A DNA stretch of 64,000 nucleotides from Cruorifilaria tuberocauda (Eukaryota > Nematoda > Chromadorea > Rhabditida > Onchocercidae), in the NCBI GenBank assembly GCA_013365365.1, contig JABVXU010000069.1, positions 123,827 to 187,826 of the forward strand, read 5' to 3'. A model generated the notes under the pieces. The model was not told the origin of the DNA. It searched no databases and saw nothing but the letters and a program-made list of their open reading frames with translations. Position 1 is the first letter of the stretch. The number at the start of each line of letters is the position of its first letter. The position numbers and the translations under genes were made by a program. Positions 50,267 through 64,000 of this stretch are shown here, piece by piece.

Positions 50267-52809
50267 CTAAACGGTGAAGATATTTCAAAGGAATGGATGT
50301 AGAACAGAGTTAGAACGGATCCTCATAATTGGTATCCTCGTCTTTTATAGTGAAATACCAATAGACGGAGATTTACTAGGATGAGAATGTTTACAGTTCA
50401 ACCCATTAATACATTGTAAAACTAAGAAATCGGTTGTGAAGAGATGATTTAAGATAATGTCCACAAAATGTTGAGGTCAAATAAGATTTATGATGAGGTT
50501 TAAAAAATATTTAGATATGATTTATAGGTATGTTTACCTAAATTTGCCATGTAGCGAAAACTTATTACAAATTATAGCATTTTTAGTTTAACGGTTTAGG
50601 AGAATTATTTTATAATTGAAAAGATTAAAGTTTTCATGAATCCTTCGGATTTTCAGACAAATAATCTTGAAAGTAGAAGATGAAGAAATTCTATTCTAAC
50701 ATGAAAGTAATGAATTGATTTCATGTTCGTTTACATCATACTGATTTGTGATTCGCTCTTTTAGTTTATCGATTCGTTTCTTTCTTTTCATCTTTAAATC
50801 AATGTTTTTAGGATTTCCTTTTATCTTTTAAAGTTTAATTATAATTATAGTAAAAGAGTGTCATTAAATGCATTTTGATTCATCCATGCAATAAACAGAC
50901 TTTTTAACTGCAAACTACTGAATTTCAATAAAGTTTCCCGCTATTAGGATATGAAATCCATTGCACGTGATACGATGATCATTGCTTTAAAGATTGAATA
51001 AACAATTTTAAGGTTTAAAAACAAATGTTGAATTAGTATTTGGAAGAGTGTATATGAGAAGGTTAGAATCCAAAGGACAGATTAGTTTGGAAGAATTTTC
51101 AAACTTAGTGATAAAGCTTGACTCTTTCTGTGATACGTCATAATCAAGTGTGAGAAGAATTCATTGTTCTAAAATCGCTCACTGATAATGAAATGCAATT
51201 TTGAGATGGCGCATTTAAAATTATTAATTTCTTTATTGCAATATTGCAAAGCAACGTTTTTTGAGTTGATTTTCCATTCCGATTTATTCATTTGCTTCAC
51301 CTTTTAGCATCCTTCAATGCGCCGTTCATTTCCACTGTTATTCTTTTGAGTTTCGGGACTTTATTCTACAGCTTATATGGCTTAACTGCAATCGGATGTA
51401 ATTCATTATTAGTTGGTACATCAAGATCCCGCATTCCCGTTCATTCAGGAAATAAATATAGGATATTCGAGGAAAATCTATGATATTAATCGCTATATTC
51501 TTACTATATTAGTTTTAAACAAGCTCATAGTTTATGCAATTTGAAGACTAAAGAATGACGAAATTTAAATAAGTTGTTAAGATGTAAAGTGTATATATTA
51601 GTTATTTAAATTAGTTTCAAAGTGTACTTTTTTTAATCAAAAATAGTCCATATCCTTCAAAATTTCTAAATAACTAAAACAATTTTTTAAAAAATGAGAA
51701 AATTTTCTCATTCTTAAATAAAAAAGTAATGAAGCAAAAATAAAACGATTTCATGTCATATATACTGACGTCATGCTTCTTCGAAAAGCATCTCTTCCTT
51801 AGTTACCATATTTCAAATTTCACATACTTCTTGAATATTCCTGTGGTGAGAACATATTAAAAGAGAGATACAAATTGCATATACGTTCTTTTTAATGAAA
51901 AAATGCGAAAATTTCTATATCGAAAGGATTAAATTAAAAATAAATCTTGAAAAAATCTTGTTAAAAAGAAGCCAAAAATTAAAATTAAAATAATCAAAAC
52001 GAAAATCCAAAAGGACAAAATTTCCATAAAAAGAATTTGTTTTAAATTTACAACCTCCCGTAGTGATAATAAACTCTTTCACGAAGTAAACAAGCATTTC
52101 TCTATTCTTCAGCATCCTTTCGTCTTTATATTGATTGATCGGAAGTGAAAAATGAAACACAGTATTTTAATTACTTACGGTATGAAATGCAATCTTTAAA
52201 TGTGGACTATTTTTCTATGTTGCATGAATATCAGTTGAATTTTTCACTTAACTTTAATATCCTAATTTCACGTCCAATCTACTAAATGTCTACTTTTCTA
52301 TCTCATAATCATTCAAACAAAACTTGTCGTTAAATATGGTCATTTCTAGCAATCCTAATCGCTTTAATAGATCTGAAGTAGTCTTTTAACCTTTATCATC
52401 TCATTTAATAGAATTACATTTCATTAGTTCGGAAGGTCAATCGTGAATTCATTTTTATAGTTTTAGTGAAAGGTAACGCATTTCTTTGATCAGTTCACTA
52501 ATAGTAATACAACAATGATACTGTGTTGTAAATGTCATTTTAAAGGTTATTTGTATTGCAACAATTGGATTGTTTTCGATGAGTTTGGCAGGATTTTCAG
52601 TTGCTTCATTTCAAGAAGGAAAGATTTTTGGCTTCTCCAACCATTATTATCACTCATTCATTTCATTTCAAACTAAATTTATTCCCATATTTTTCACATA
52701 ATTTTACAATTCTGGCTTGAATTAAAGGATTAATAGAACCCTCGTGCGTCGTCGATAAATGCGATTAATATATGGCTATATAATTCATATATATACAACA
52801 CTCACAGAT

Positions 52810-52833
52810 ATGTGTATGTGTGTGTGTATGTGC
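52810..52833. repeat. (TG)n microsatellite
   Basis: Short imperfect TG run interrupted by TATG units. Confidence 0.8.
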
Positions 52834-53368
52834 GTATTATTGGCCGAGTTAAAGAAGCCCTTTAGCTGTTGTTCGTTTGCTATTATTTGGAGAAGAAGGT
52901 TCTTTGAATATGTTCAAGCTTTTTCATATAGGACAGCCTGTACTTTACTTGCGTGGCTTTGTCCTCATTTTCTACGTAAATTTTATTTCTTAAATTTCCT
53001 CTATGAAAAAGAAGGAGTAATCCTTGTCAAATCATTCTGAACGTTTTCCTCTTCTGTTCTCTCAGAGTTTCTTCATTGATTTCCCAACTCTTATCATTCA
53101 TTTCACATACATAAAATATCAATTGCCTTAAAATCTTTCAATTTTATCAATCAAATTCTTTCTTAACAAATTTTTATTCTTTTTTTTTGAAGAATTAAGC
53201 ATTTATAAAATGAAGGAATACATCAATGTTCCACAATTCTTTTTGGTTAGGAATGGTTCCGTCGAGTGCTTATCGCTTTCATTCTTCTTTTGTTAAATCT
53301 CAAATAAATTTTCTTTGATGCAATTTGTCGCTGTAATAAAGAACAGGTACATATATTCATCATTTCCT

Positions 53369-53385
53369 TTCTCTCTCTCTCTCTC
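53369..53385. repeat. (CT)n microsatellite
   Basis: Short uninterrupted CT run. Confidence 0.8.
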
Positions 53386-56300
53386 GCTTCTTTCAATCGT
53401 TGATTACCATCATAATACTTATATATCTCAACCTTCAACCAAAATTAGGGTTCTGCAAAATTAATGCTATCATATTAAATTTTTGAAAGCAAGAAAATTC
53501 TTTTACTGATTTTTTTTGAAAAAAATTTTTATTTAATTTCATATTTAAAAAGATTTAAACCATTTTGTCAATCGATTAATTAGTTACATTAAGAGTTCCA
53601 TATGCAAATCATTAAAAAAGCAATCATTATTGTGTTTAGAATGCTCTAATTTTAGTTCTTACCCAATGATAACTTCGTTTTCTTAAGTGATAAATTAATT
53701 CTAATCAGTTGATAATTTAAGTCAGCCTTTGGAATACCTAATCCTTTTGTTATTAAGAATGGAAGATTAATTGAGATTTAAAGTGGGCCTTTTTATCTGA
53801 AAATGATAATCTGGAAATCAGTTGGTCTGATCATTGCTATCGAAGAGATGAGGATGTTAAAGTCATTGGTACAGTGCTCAGACTTCAAATGTTTTGGTAG
53901 GATTTTTGGCGAGTTGTCATTTATTTTCCAATTCAAGAATTTCTTCAGTCGCTGTATATTGATTGTCGTTTATTAATTAAATTAATTCTATTGAACTGCT
54001 TTAGTCATGTGATGTCAATTCATCATAATTTGACACTTTCGTCATTGAAATGTATTCTAGAATTGGATTTGACTAAATTTAAATTGAAATTACGCTCAAA
54101 TTAAAAATATTAAATAAAAAAAAGCTTGTTATTGTATTTTATTGTAAATACAATAATTTTCAGCAATTTCGAAATATAAAACTCTCATGATTGAGTGATA
54201 TTTTTGCTTTGATGATGAATTTTCAGCCAAATTTAGTAAAAACTCATAATTTTCTGCTAGATTGCTTTACGATTATAGTCTAAGGGTGAATATATTCAAA
54301 AGACTAATTATCTAGCATCAATTTTGACAACGACTTACGTCATTTAGTATTCTTCAGAATCCACCCTCACTATGGGTGGCCAAATAGGCAACTGTCATTG
54401 GAGAGGCCATAGGCCAAATTATGTCATCTAAAATTTGGCAGCCTAAAAGACTTTAAAAGGAACGATTCGTCATTTCATTACAACTATTGCCAATGAGATA
54501 TAAGCATCAAAAATTTGATGCTATATACTTTCTAATGATGTTATACTTTTCTTTCATCAAGAATACAGCACGATATGACGTGATAAGATGTGATACGATG
54601 TAGTCATATCGATTGATTTTTGGATTCAAAGGTTTGATTAAAAATTCTATGCTTATAGAATATCTAAGCATTCAAATAATCATCTCAAAATCAAATAATC
54701 CTCATTTCAGCGCATAAGGCTTCTAGAAGCTTTTACTATGTTTTTATGAAAAGATTGATCAGGATAACAAGGTAATCTCGTTAAAAATTATGATTCTCTA
54801 TTTGATTCTCAAAGACAGGCTGAGTTAAATAATTATATTAATTTAAGCGAACTTAGTTACGCAATGATTCGATTTGTTGAGCGAATAACAGCGCTCATAG
54901 TGTAACTGATATTAGAAATAGCGGCGATAAAATAATAAATAATAAAGTAATAGGGAAATCAATTTTTTAAGCGATTGAAAATAAGCTAAACACTGATTTT
55001 GTTATTGCTAAATATTCCAAAATAGCATTTTCCTTTACTTACCATAGTAGAATATTTGAATTGAACTGTATATAAAATCTCAAAACTTATGTATTTCAGC
55101 ATATAGTCAGTCAGATAGAGCTAAGAGATATTATTTGTTGACGAGAGACAGAAAGACTCTCTTCAAAATTTAAGGTTAAAAGTTAGGAGCGATGATCATC
55201 GTACTTGGAGTAATTTGAGAGAGACTAAGCAAATATTTGATGCTAAATAACGAAAATTATAAGGATGTTTTTCACTTTTTTAAACTATTTTTTTCTTATT
55301 TTATGCTCCAAAACTGTCATTCATTCCATTCATCTTTTATTCACTTACGCTATTTCGCTTCTGTTATATTCCCAACAACTCCAAAAAAAAAATGAAAAGA
55401 TATGAGTTCAAACAACTCAGCATTTCAAAGATGCTCTGATTGTACGCTATCTTGCAACTTTGCAAAAAGCCTTTTCCTTACCTCGTCAAAATTAATTATC
55501 CAAAAAATTGCGGTTGTTTCGAAATTTAATTTTTAGTCAAACTCATCAAAGTTTATTTATATAAAACGTAGCTGAAGTGGTTATTGATTAGCAGCGATAT
55601 TCTTTCAACAACAAATTTGAAGTCTAATTATAAATATATATTAGCCAATACTAATAGCTTATTGAATGATGATAACTGTAATTGCAGTGCAGTACAGAAA
55701 TTTCTGGTATATTTTTGTTGAAAAATAGATTTTTTGATAGTGTCTAACATTTAATAATCGCTGCATTTTGATGAAAGGGGAAGCGATCAATTCGAGATTA
55801 ATTGAATATCAGTTTGACAGGATCATATACTGAGCTGATATTAACTATATTGATATTTACGAAAATCAGTCTTTGATTTGTGACGAGAAAAAATTGATTG
55901 ATTTTTTTTATTGCTATGTTTGAAATAACTCGCAGCGCCAATTCTTTTCTTATTCATTTTTCTAAAGTAGCACTAAAATGAAATTTTATAGAGACATTTT
56001 TCGACCTTAATTTTTTTTATAGTTATGAATTGTTTAAATTTGAAAAGCATTAAAAAAATTCAACAGTTAATCTTCTTCATGTTTTTCATGTTCCGAAAAA
56101 CTGAAAAATTGAGAAGACAAATTATCTTGCATACTTTTCCACCATTTTAATATTCTTTTTGCATTTAATTTACTTACTTTTTCGTTATCATTAACCACTC
56201 TCGTTCTTTTATCAAGTTCAACAAACAGCGATCGATTATCAAACTTCTTTGCTTTATGCTGAAGTAAATGTTACAACGAGCATTGATTGCGTTGTTCATA

Positions 56301-58505
56301 TATTTATCTTTTGCTTTTTGATATATTATGACATAATTCGACTTACATTTCCATATAGTGGTAAAATTGAACAAAATCAGTTGGAATTTTAGTCAAGCCA
56401 TTCCAAAAAGCGTAAAATAATAAATTAGTCTTTCAACGTTTTATTTCTTCTATCTTTAATAATACCGCAAAATGATAACTATCTGAAAATTTTCATTTTC
56501 GTTTTGTGATTAAATATATCACTCTTGATGTATGTAATTTTTCATATTGATTAGATTTCAAAGAGGTAGGCTATATTCATGATTATGAGGGAGGTAAGTA
56601 ATCAAACCAAGCAAAAAGGGCATCCAATCGATTCCTTCAACATTTCGAAGTCATATTTTGAAGCTTTCAAATCTTCCAAAGATTTTCTAATATTTCAATC
56701 TTCTTTTTCCATTTTTACATTTTTTTTTCTTCTCTGCAGTTTGTATGGATTTCCTTCAACATTTCAGTGGTTGGAAACTGATGCTGTGTAGTAAAGGATT
56801 GCGAATTTCGAGTTGCTTATCGCACTCTGTTATGTTATATTCTCTTTTTTCTCTCTTCTTGACAAGATTTGATTCAATAAAGCCCGTTGTCTTGGGATTC
56901 GCTATCATTCCATTCGGATAAGAACAATGAAATAAGCTTCGATCCATAAATACAACTATGACTTTTTTCTAAATGTTCGAGAGTTTGAAACAAAAAATTC
57001 CCTTCCACTTTGATTATATCTCATAGAACATGCATCATTCCAAGGCTGCGATTAACTTTGGCAACTTTGACAAATGTCGGTAGAAAAAAGTTTATTTCAG
57101 AAACGGCTTTGTCTTAAAATTAAAGTTAGTTATTTGAACTAAAACTTTTGTTGAATAAAAAAAAAGGTCTTTTACTATTATATTTCATTGATTAATGTCC
57201 AATATATATATATATTATAATGCTGTATATTAGCTTAATTTCATGATTACATTAAAAAGGCTAATTTCAGAAGCTATGGCACATTAGTAATACTTATTAT
57301 CTCTATTGATATTTATGATATAAAAGTGATATTTATAATATAAAAATTTTTCATTTATTTTATTGCGCTTCATTGATCTTTTATTGATATTGCTTTCACA
57401 GGTATTTTTGTTTCAAACTATACGATAACAATTATTTATTATTTTTCCGCTCTGTTTTGAATCTATTTTTCGCTCTGTTTTGGAGTTTTGTTTATAATAC
57501 TTCAAACTTTTATTTAAGTTAATTTTTATCTCTCGCATCAAATTATTTACATATTAAGTAGGAAAAGTAACAGTGGAAATTACATCATTTTCATTGTTAA
57601 GCTAAGTAATTGAATGGAATAAACTATATCTTTACATTTCTTTTACAACTTTCGAAAACTTGATTCATGCTTCTTGCTTATTCAAATCTGGCTTCCGATT
57701 AGTTTTTTGATCTGAAGTGTATGCAACAAATTTCTTCGGTACTTAATAGTTGATGTACATTATAACAGTACATTTGACTAAAAATTCGAGATTAATTCTT
57801 TCAACTGAGCGGTACCTTCTCCTTGGTAATTTGATTTTTCGATGAATTTATTTACAAATTTTTGCTTTGTTCTTTGTTTTGCATAAACGTCACTTTTTTT
57901 TAATTTAATAAAACCATTTAAAGACCAAAAAATTTCTTACGAAATAGTGTAAAGCAGTAAGCTAAAAAAATGTTTCCCAATACTAACAATTAATTATTTA
58001 TATTGATGAATAACCGAACATCAGCAAATAATGCTATCAGTTGTTGAGTCATAAACTGTTTTAATAATCTTTAACACTTGCAGTGATCGGTAAATCTTTT
58101 CTGTTAAATTAAAAATCTCAATCACCTTTAATTTCATAATTGTTAAATTAAATTCACTTGTCACGCAATTCAAACGTTCACATCTTTTTCCACTCAAGCA
58201 ACAGCTTCTATTCTTTTTATCATATCATTAAAAATTTCTTCATCTTTCACATTCGCTATTTGATTTGCTTCATGTGATGGAATCTTACAATATGCTCTGC
58301 TGCATGGAATTGGTTCAAAATATCGGTTCACTAAACAAAAATTGATCGTGAGCTCTTGATGAATAAATCATTTCAATAACTGCAAAAGAAATTCTGAAGA
58401 AGAACAAACTTGAAAAGAAAAAATATTTCTCAAAATTTTGCGAATACCGAAAGGATTTGAAGATTATTATAGCATATCCTCAATAATATCCATTTCTAAG
58501 CTTAC

Positions 58506-58660
58506 TAATAGCGCATATACGAATGCACGTAAACGGCACATTCGCTATAAATAGCAGAATTAATCAGCAGTTTCAAAAATTCAAACAATAATTTTAATTT
58601 ATGCTGCATATTTTGCGATATTTCGCTTGCAATCTGACCGGATTGGTGAATGATAATATC
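58506..58660 (-). CDS. Isolated exon-like block (weak)
   Basis: A minus-strand block runs from a good acceptor (ACAATTCCAG) to a strong donor (GTAAGC) and is fully open. It reads IIIHQSGQIASEISQNMQHK and continues as an amphipathic helix ending AVYVHSYMRY. The open frame extends upstream to about 58779. No neighbouring exon could be tied to it and I recognise no family. Confidence 0.25.
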
Positions 58661-60644
58661 CTGGAATTGTGTTATATCTCTCCTCACTCCTGTTAAGTCA
58701 CTTTTCTGTTCTATCAAAAAATTCTTCCAAACGGTTAAATCAAAAGGAACAGAGTTTTTATTAATGGCTCAGCGAGAATGGAAGAAATCTCAAAGTTCAT
58801 ATCACTTACTATCTTTCGTCCTCACGAGAGATAAGTTTGCTTTGTATCTATACCAGAAAGGGTATACTTCTTATTTTGGTTGTTGAATTCATCACAAAAT
58901 CTGAAAACTTTTAAACATATTTTAGCTTATATCTTTCCAAACGTATTGAATTTCGATAATTTTGAAATAAATAATTTAAGCTCTATTATTGAAACAAACT
59001 GTACGCTGTTTTTGAAACAATCCATAATCTACTATTTTCCGCACTTAATATATATTATACATTATATGTGTAAATATAAATTACTCATAAATTCTGCCAA
59101 AATTGAGGTTATATATTTCATATAATTAAATAAATTAATTGTGGGAGCGAGGAATAGATAGATGACTTTGTGTCAAAGAATGGAAGAGATTGATTTGCTT
59201 CGGCTTGTGATATATGTGAAATGTTACGTCTAATTGCTTAATTTCCAAAAGTCGTAAAATTAAGAACAAATTGTAGGATTTTATAACACTTCAATAACTC
59301 TCATCTGATTTATAAGAAGTAGGAGGAAGTTGGTTAGGGATGAAAAAGTGGAAAAAACATTTGCAAACTAAAATTAGAAATTGCCGATAAAAAACTTTTA
59401 GGATTTATATTGAAATGATGACATCGGTGATTTTAATTAATTAATTCATCCTGTAAGCTAAAATTTCAAATTCTAATTTCAATTAATGTTAGAATTTTAA
59501 TTTTCTTCATTTCGAATCATTCTATTTTTATGCGAATGCCATCGTGTATAATTATATTTGGATTTTCTATAATATTCCATTGTTATGGCGTCTTAAACAA
59601 AACATTCTGACGTCATTTTTTTTCAAACTTTCATTTCAATTTTTGCTCGGCTTGCTGCTTAGCAGGAAAGGCATTAAGCTAACAATCTTCTTATTTCAAT
59701 TTATTTGAATCCTGCAACATTTAATCATCGTATTACAAAATAGCTTCTCTCTTCATGGTAAACTAATAGTTCTGAAAGATAATAATTTATTAGTAAATTA
59801 ATAGTTCATTAATTCCGGTTAGAACAGAATTTGATGATTGTAGACAAAATAGACATAGCCATGAACAAACTGATTACAAACGATTTTATGAGCTTGCGTT
59901 GACAGAATGATTTATCTATTATTTGTTTTATCATACTTCCTTATGGTCTGTCTATTTGTCGGATTTTCATTGCAAACTTTCCTGAATAAAAATAAATAAG
60001 AAAACCTGGATAAAAATAATTTCTAATCTCAACTTTTCTGATTGATATTCTGGCAAGTGTTCAATCTCCATCAGAGAATTATAGCTTCTCACTGTTATCA
60101 ATGCAATTTTCTGAAGGACGAGCAAATCATTTCTCACGTATCGCATCTCAAAATAAACAAAAAAATTTACTTCTCGAATAGCAAACTTTTCGAATCGAAA
60201 TTTTCATTCAATAATTTTCATGTCACACATATCGCAACACTCAATCACTGAAGAAACTTTAACTCAAAGCATTCATTCAATAAAAATTAATATTTTGGAG
60301 GAAAGAAGACCTTTTCTAACTAAAGTTCCCTTCATAAATTTTAGTATGAAACAAAAGTATCTACCATTCTTTCTTTTTAATTTATGATTTAATTGACATA
60401 AATTAGCTTCATTTCCACAATTCTTCCTCACATATCTTTCGTTTTAGCGTTTGTTAAAAAAGGCATGCATTTTCAAATTTTCAGCTAATAAGAACATTCC
60501 ATAAACTTCTCTATTCGTCTTTTCAGCTTCTCGAAGTGTACGTCACCCTTCTCATGTCTCCTTTCCAGAAAATTTTATTTCCCGGAGCAAGAGATGGGCC
60601 AGATTATTTATTATCCAGCTGACATCTGTTTTCTGCCAGCCGAT

Positions 60645-60667
60645 ACACACACAAATGTGTGTGTGTG
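60645..60667. repeat. CA/TG palindromic microsatellite
   Basis: CACACACA is followed after AAA by TGTGTGTGTG, so the tract is self-complementary and could form a small hairpin. Confidence 0.8.
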
Positions 60668-63483
60668 AGACAGACATACACATACTAACATTCGGTTTAA
60701 CCCGACAGATAAATAGTGTTCGAGAATTGAGCTGATCCGTCGTTACCACGGCTGAGTAGCAGCATTGTCATCATATGCGTGTCACCGGATTCTTGCCATG
60801 GCTTTTCAGTTTTGTCTCGTGGAAATTCTTTTAACTTTTCCCTTCTCTTTTGATGAAATGATAAATGCTTCTTTCTTGTTAACAATTAAATTATTGAAAT
60901 TACAAATTCATTCTGATTATTCCATTCCGAGAAAAACGAGGAGTGAATTCTTTTGAGAAATGAATTAATTTTGATCGGTTAACTTCTTTATCACTTCTTC
61001 TACTTTACAGTGATAGTAGCAAAGTACTCGTAATTGAAGCATTGACTGACATTGATATTATATGATACCACTTCATTATTTCCCTTAAAATATTCAAATA
61101 CATGTCCGCTCCTTCTCAACTTCACTATTATTTTAATATTTGAACTTCATGAATAATTGGCTAACTTAATAAACCCAAAATGTTGATTGTTATCAATATA
61201 TCTTATCAGGAACTATTCAAGTTATCCTTGGAAATAGATGCTATTTGATATGATATAATGGTTCATACGGAACCTTTCCCAATTTTTTCAATATTTCAAC
61301 TCCTGTCTGTTTCATTTCATTTCATTCCGTTTGTTTGTTTACAATAAAAAGTCTCCTTGAATAGTTAGGAGTTTTTTTAACTTTTGCCAATGCATAATGA
61401 ATCAGTAATTCATTTGCAATCTACTAGGCTCCACTTGTACAGGATTTATTTCTTCATTTTCCTAATCATCTTAAAGGCTAAGCAGCATAGAGCCATAAGT
61501 CATATGAGCTTGGCCCCTGGCTTTCATTATCCACTCATTTATCCACCTCAATTGCACATTGTCTTATTTTCCGTTTGATTCTTGTCCAAAATTTTCTCTT
61601 CTTTCTCCACCGACCCCCTCCTTCTCTTTTTCATATTACTTTTTTCCCAGATTATTTCCCTTCTGTTCATATAGATATTTATAGACTTCATCGCCGCACA
61701 ATTCTCTTATTTTGATTTCGATTATTAAAGTTGAAAAAAAAATGATTCTGTGGTACCTGTTAGTATATTCTATGTACTTCTTATCATACTAGGTTTTGAA
61801 ACTTAAATAGATTTTGGATAGGAGAAATTTGTAAATTTCAAGCAAATTTAAGATGAACTGATAATTATAATTACAATTTCCAATCAGAGAAACAAGAAAG
61901 TTTGCTAGCTTCGATGATTTTTTGAAAAAAAGTAGGTGTAATATTTTTTTGATCTTTTGGCATCGTTAACATTTTCTTTCGAAAAGAATTTATAACAGTA
62001 ATAATAAGAATGAACATAATCATAATTATCATTATTATCGCCATCATCATCACTTGATCTATGATAGCAACAGTGATAAATTGATGACTATGACAGCAGT
62101 GAAAGGGGGAAGAGGTCTGTTTTGGTCCAATTTCAGGTATAAGATATGAATAGTGAATTTGAATGTTTTTCACATTGTTGATCTGTCTCTTCAATTGATG
62201 CGTATTCATGATGGTGAAAGGGCATATAAGCTCTCTTATTTATTCTCTTTTTCTTCACTGTTCTCATTAGCTTCATTTAATCCCAGCAATAAGCTTTTGA
62301 AATCTTCTTCACTAAACATTTGGACAATCAAAAGTGTTAATGATATAAAATAATGACAGCAATAATTATCACGCTGATTATTGATATATTATCACATAAT
62401 TTCCACCATTTAGTCTTCCATGTTCATTCTGTGAATTGTAAAAGAAGAGAAATAAATAATTTAATACTTTATTTGTTCATTACATTCAAATTGTAAAATT
62501 GGAGTTAGGAATAATTGCACAGAAATAATTATATACATTTTTCTAGAGAAAAATTATATATTTATTGAAGTTTCTTTGTAATAGCCACTTGCAGGAATAT
62601 ATCAATCGGTAACATCTGTTTTTCTAATCTGATCTGATCATTTATCTTTATAGTTTGAAGAAGAATGGAGCAGAAAGTACATCACTAGAGTGCTCACGTT
62701 TTACATGCTATGTACTTCAAATAAAATAAATAATCATCAAAATAGAAAGTATTTTCTTGAAATCAAATTCCTTAAAATAAATTCATTATATTTTTACAAT
62801 TATTTCAAAGTGCCCTTTTTCCTTGTTGAAATGAGAAACGTGTTTTTCTTGATTCAACAACGAAAATTTGTTAGCAAAATGAAATGCTTTCTAATCTTAA
62901 CAACATTAATCTAATTTATACAGTCCATTTATATTTACATTAAGTTTGTTGCATTATTTTGCCTGATATTTTGGGAGATGTTTTTAGCATAAAAGCTGTG
63001 AAATCAAAGTTTGAATTTTATAAGAGAATCTAAATTTATTATTAATTATTTTTCATCAATGTATCAAAAAGTGTTTTATTATAGAGCCTATTGCGATGCT
63101 TTGTATTTTACAAGAAATTTATACGGAAAATTTTCGAATATCTCATAAACTTTAAAAAACTTATGTAACTGTAAATGTTTCAATTCTATTCTTCCCATTA
63201 TTGTCACTGTTATTATCAAAGTTTGTTCTTAATTTTTCCTTTTTTCCTCCCAAGGGCGATAAATAGGAAATTTGCTTGATCTTTCATAAAGACACTTGGC
63301 TCTCTTCTTTACTGAAGCCTTTAAAGAAACATACGCACTTTATGTCCTGTGCAGTGATTAATGAATAATGGATTCTGTACATTTGATAATGATAAATTTG
63401 AGCCAGAAATAAATTAAACACTTGTAGTTCGGATGGCTTGGATTTTGAACTGTTGAAGAAATCGCATATATAACCATTATAAG

Positions 63484-63621
63484 CAATTTGATGTCATAGT
63501 TATTGTTAGCCATGAATTACTCGATCGTTTGGGCTTTGAAATTGATTTCATCAATTTAGCACATCAAATGGGAGCAATTGCTGAAATTGATTTAAAGAAT
63601 AATGTTACAAACAATTACTAA
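63484..63621 (+). CDS. Isolated exon-like block with stop (weak)
   Basis: An open plus-strand frame of 45 codons and a stop, starting after CATTATAAG. It reads VIVIVSHELLDRLGFEIDFI and continues INLAHQMGAIAEIDLKNN-like before TAA. The composition is more protein-like than its surroundings. It could be a last exon of an undetected plus-strand gene or chance. No family recognised. Confidence 0.2.
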   Translation, partial: QFDVIVIVSHELLDRLGFEIDFINLAHQMGAIAEIDLKNNVTNNY

Positions 63622-64000
63622 AGAAACTTTCCTTTCATCATTTCTTGAAATTTACTTCATTTCAGCCTCTTTTTCTTCTTCCCTCTCTGCTAAGTTTTTT
63701 CAAGGTAAAATATTCTTAGAAGCAAAGAGAAATAAATACCTTTACAGACTTGGCCCATTTTGTGAATAATTCCTCTCCCCTCTCACTGCCTCATTCGGTC
63801 AAAAAAATGGAAGAACATTTATACCATGTCTCTCTTTTACAGTAATATATACTCTTTATTGGCGATGTATTACTGTAAGGGAAGGAAATGGTACGTATAT
63901 GTATCTCAATGAATAAATTAGCTCAGAAAATTCTCGAAGCAACATTTCTAGAGCTTTACTATGGCATTAATTATGTTACTTCTTCTCTCTAAATCAAATT

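Larger units (their letters stand above)
50291..58505. other. Gene-poor AT-rich tract, part 1
   Basis: No convincing gene model. Small ORFs such as 51292-51483 plus, 52160-51915 minus and 56947-56756 minus lack supported splice partners. Microsatellites lie at 52810-52833 (TG) and 53369-53385 (CT). The tract could be a long intron, intergenic DNA or 5' regulatory sequence of a gene beyond the right edge. Confidence 0.5.
58780..64000. other. Gene-poor AT-rich tract, part 2
   Basis: AT-rich with low-complexity stretches, for example ATT/ATC trinucleotides at about 61995-62060. The only exon-like block I can point to is 63484-63621 on the plus strand. No tRNA or recognised gene. Confidence 0.45.

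Noticed and set aside
51292..51483. Hydrophobic 63-codon plus ORF after a CTTTTAG
   Set aside because: Acceptor is present, but no partner exon or family resemblance was found; consistent with chance in AT-rich DNA.
61871..62209. 112-codon minus ORF
   Set aside because: Spans an ATT/ATC trinucleotide tract giving Met/Ile runs; low complexity and no splice context.

Overview
The window looks like a piece of an AT-rich nematode nuclear genome, most likely a filarial (spirurine) parasite. The genes have many short exons and AT-rich introns. Most coding starts lie just downstream of a splice-acceptor-like TTTCAG or TTTTAG, as expected for spliced-leader trans-splicing. The recognisable proteins are all conserved eukaryotic housekeeping factors. 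All gene models below were assembled by eye from splice signals, reading-frame phase and remembered family sequence; no search was run.

Layout, left to right. (1) 1-253, minus: first or internal coding exon of an unrecognised gene running off the left edge. (2) 1348-3950, minus: DEF8-like C1/Rubicon-homology zinc protein. (3) 5510-11470, plus: SRRT/ARS2 (Serrate), 15 exons, divergent from DEF8. (4) 12316-13209, plus: SPT4. (5) 14022-21325, minus: NAA25, the NatB auxiliary subunit, convergent with SPT4 and possibly the downstream member of a small operon behind a short membrane protein (21527-21766). (6) tRNA-Pro(AGG), variant, at 23364 and tRNA-Thr(TGT) at 23917. (7) 24846-27740, minus: TRMT6, the non-catalytic subunit of the tRNA m1A58 methyltransferase. 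(8) 30059-40097, minus: Enhancer of polycomb, 17 exons and two possible C-termini. (9) about 40.66-41.33 kb: a GC-rich, microsatellite-bearing island upstream of Enhancer of polycomb. (10) 42695-45391, minus: a candidate multi-exon gene I do not recognise. (11) 45827-48337, plus: AAMP WD-repeat protein. (12) 48849-49666, plus: TFIIA gamma (GTF2A2), 0.5 kb behind AAMP. (13) 49667-64000: a gene-poor 14 kb AT-rich tract with microsatellites and a few isolated exon-like ORFs.

Functionally the neighbourhood is rich in RNA polymerase II and chromatin factors (SRRT, SPT4, Enhancer of polycomb, TFIIA gamma) plus tRNA and protein modification factors (TRMT6, NAA25). I saw no complete transposon, CRISPR array or prokaryotic feature. 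The points most worth checking are the unrecognised gene at 42.7-45.4 kb, the GC-AG introns in SRRT and GTF2A2, the variant tRNA-Pro, the short membrane-protein exon ahead of NAA25, and the alternative Enhancer of polycomb C-terminus.
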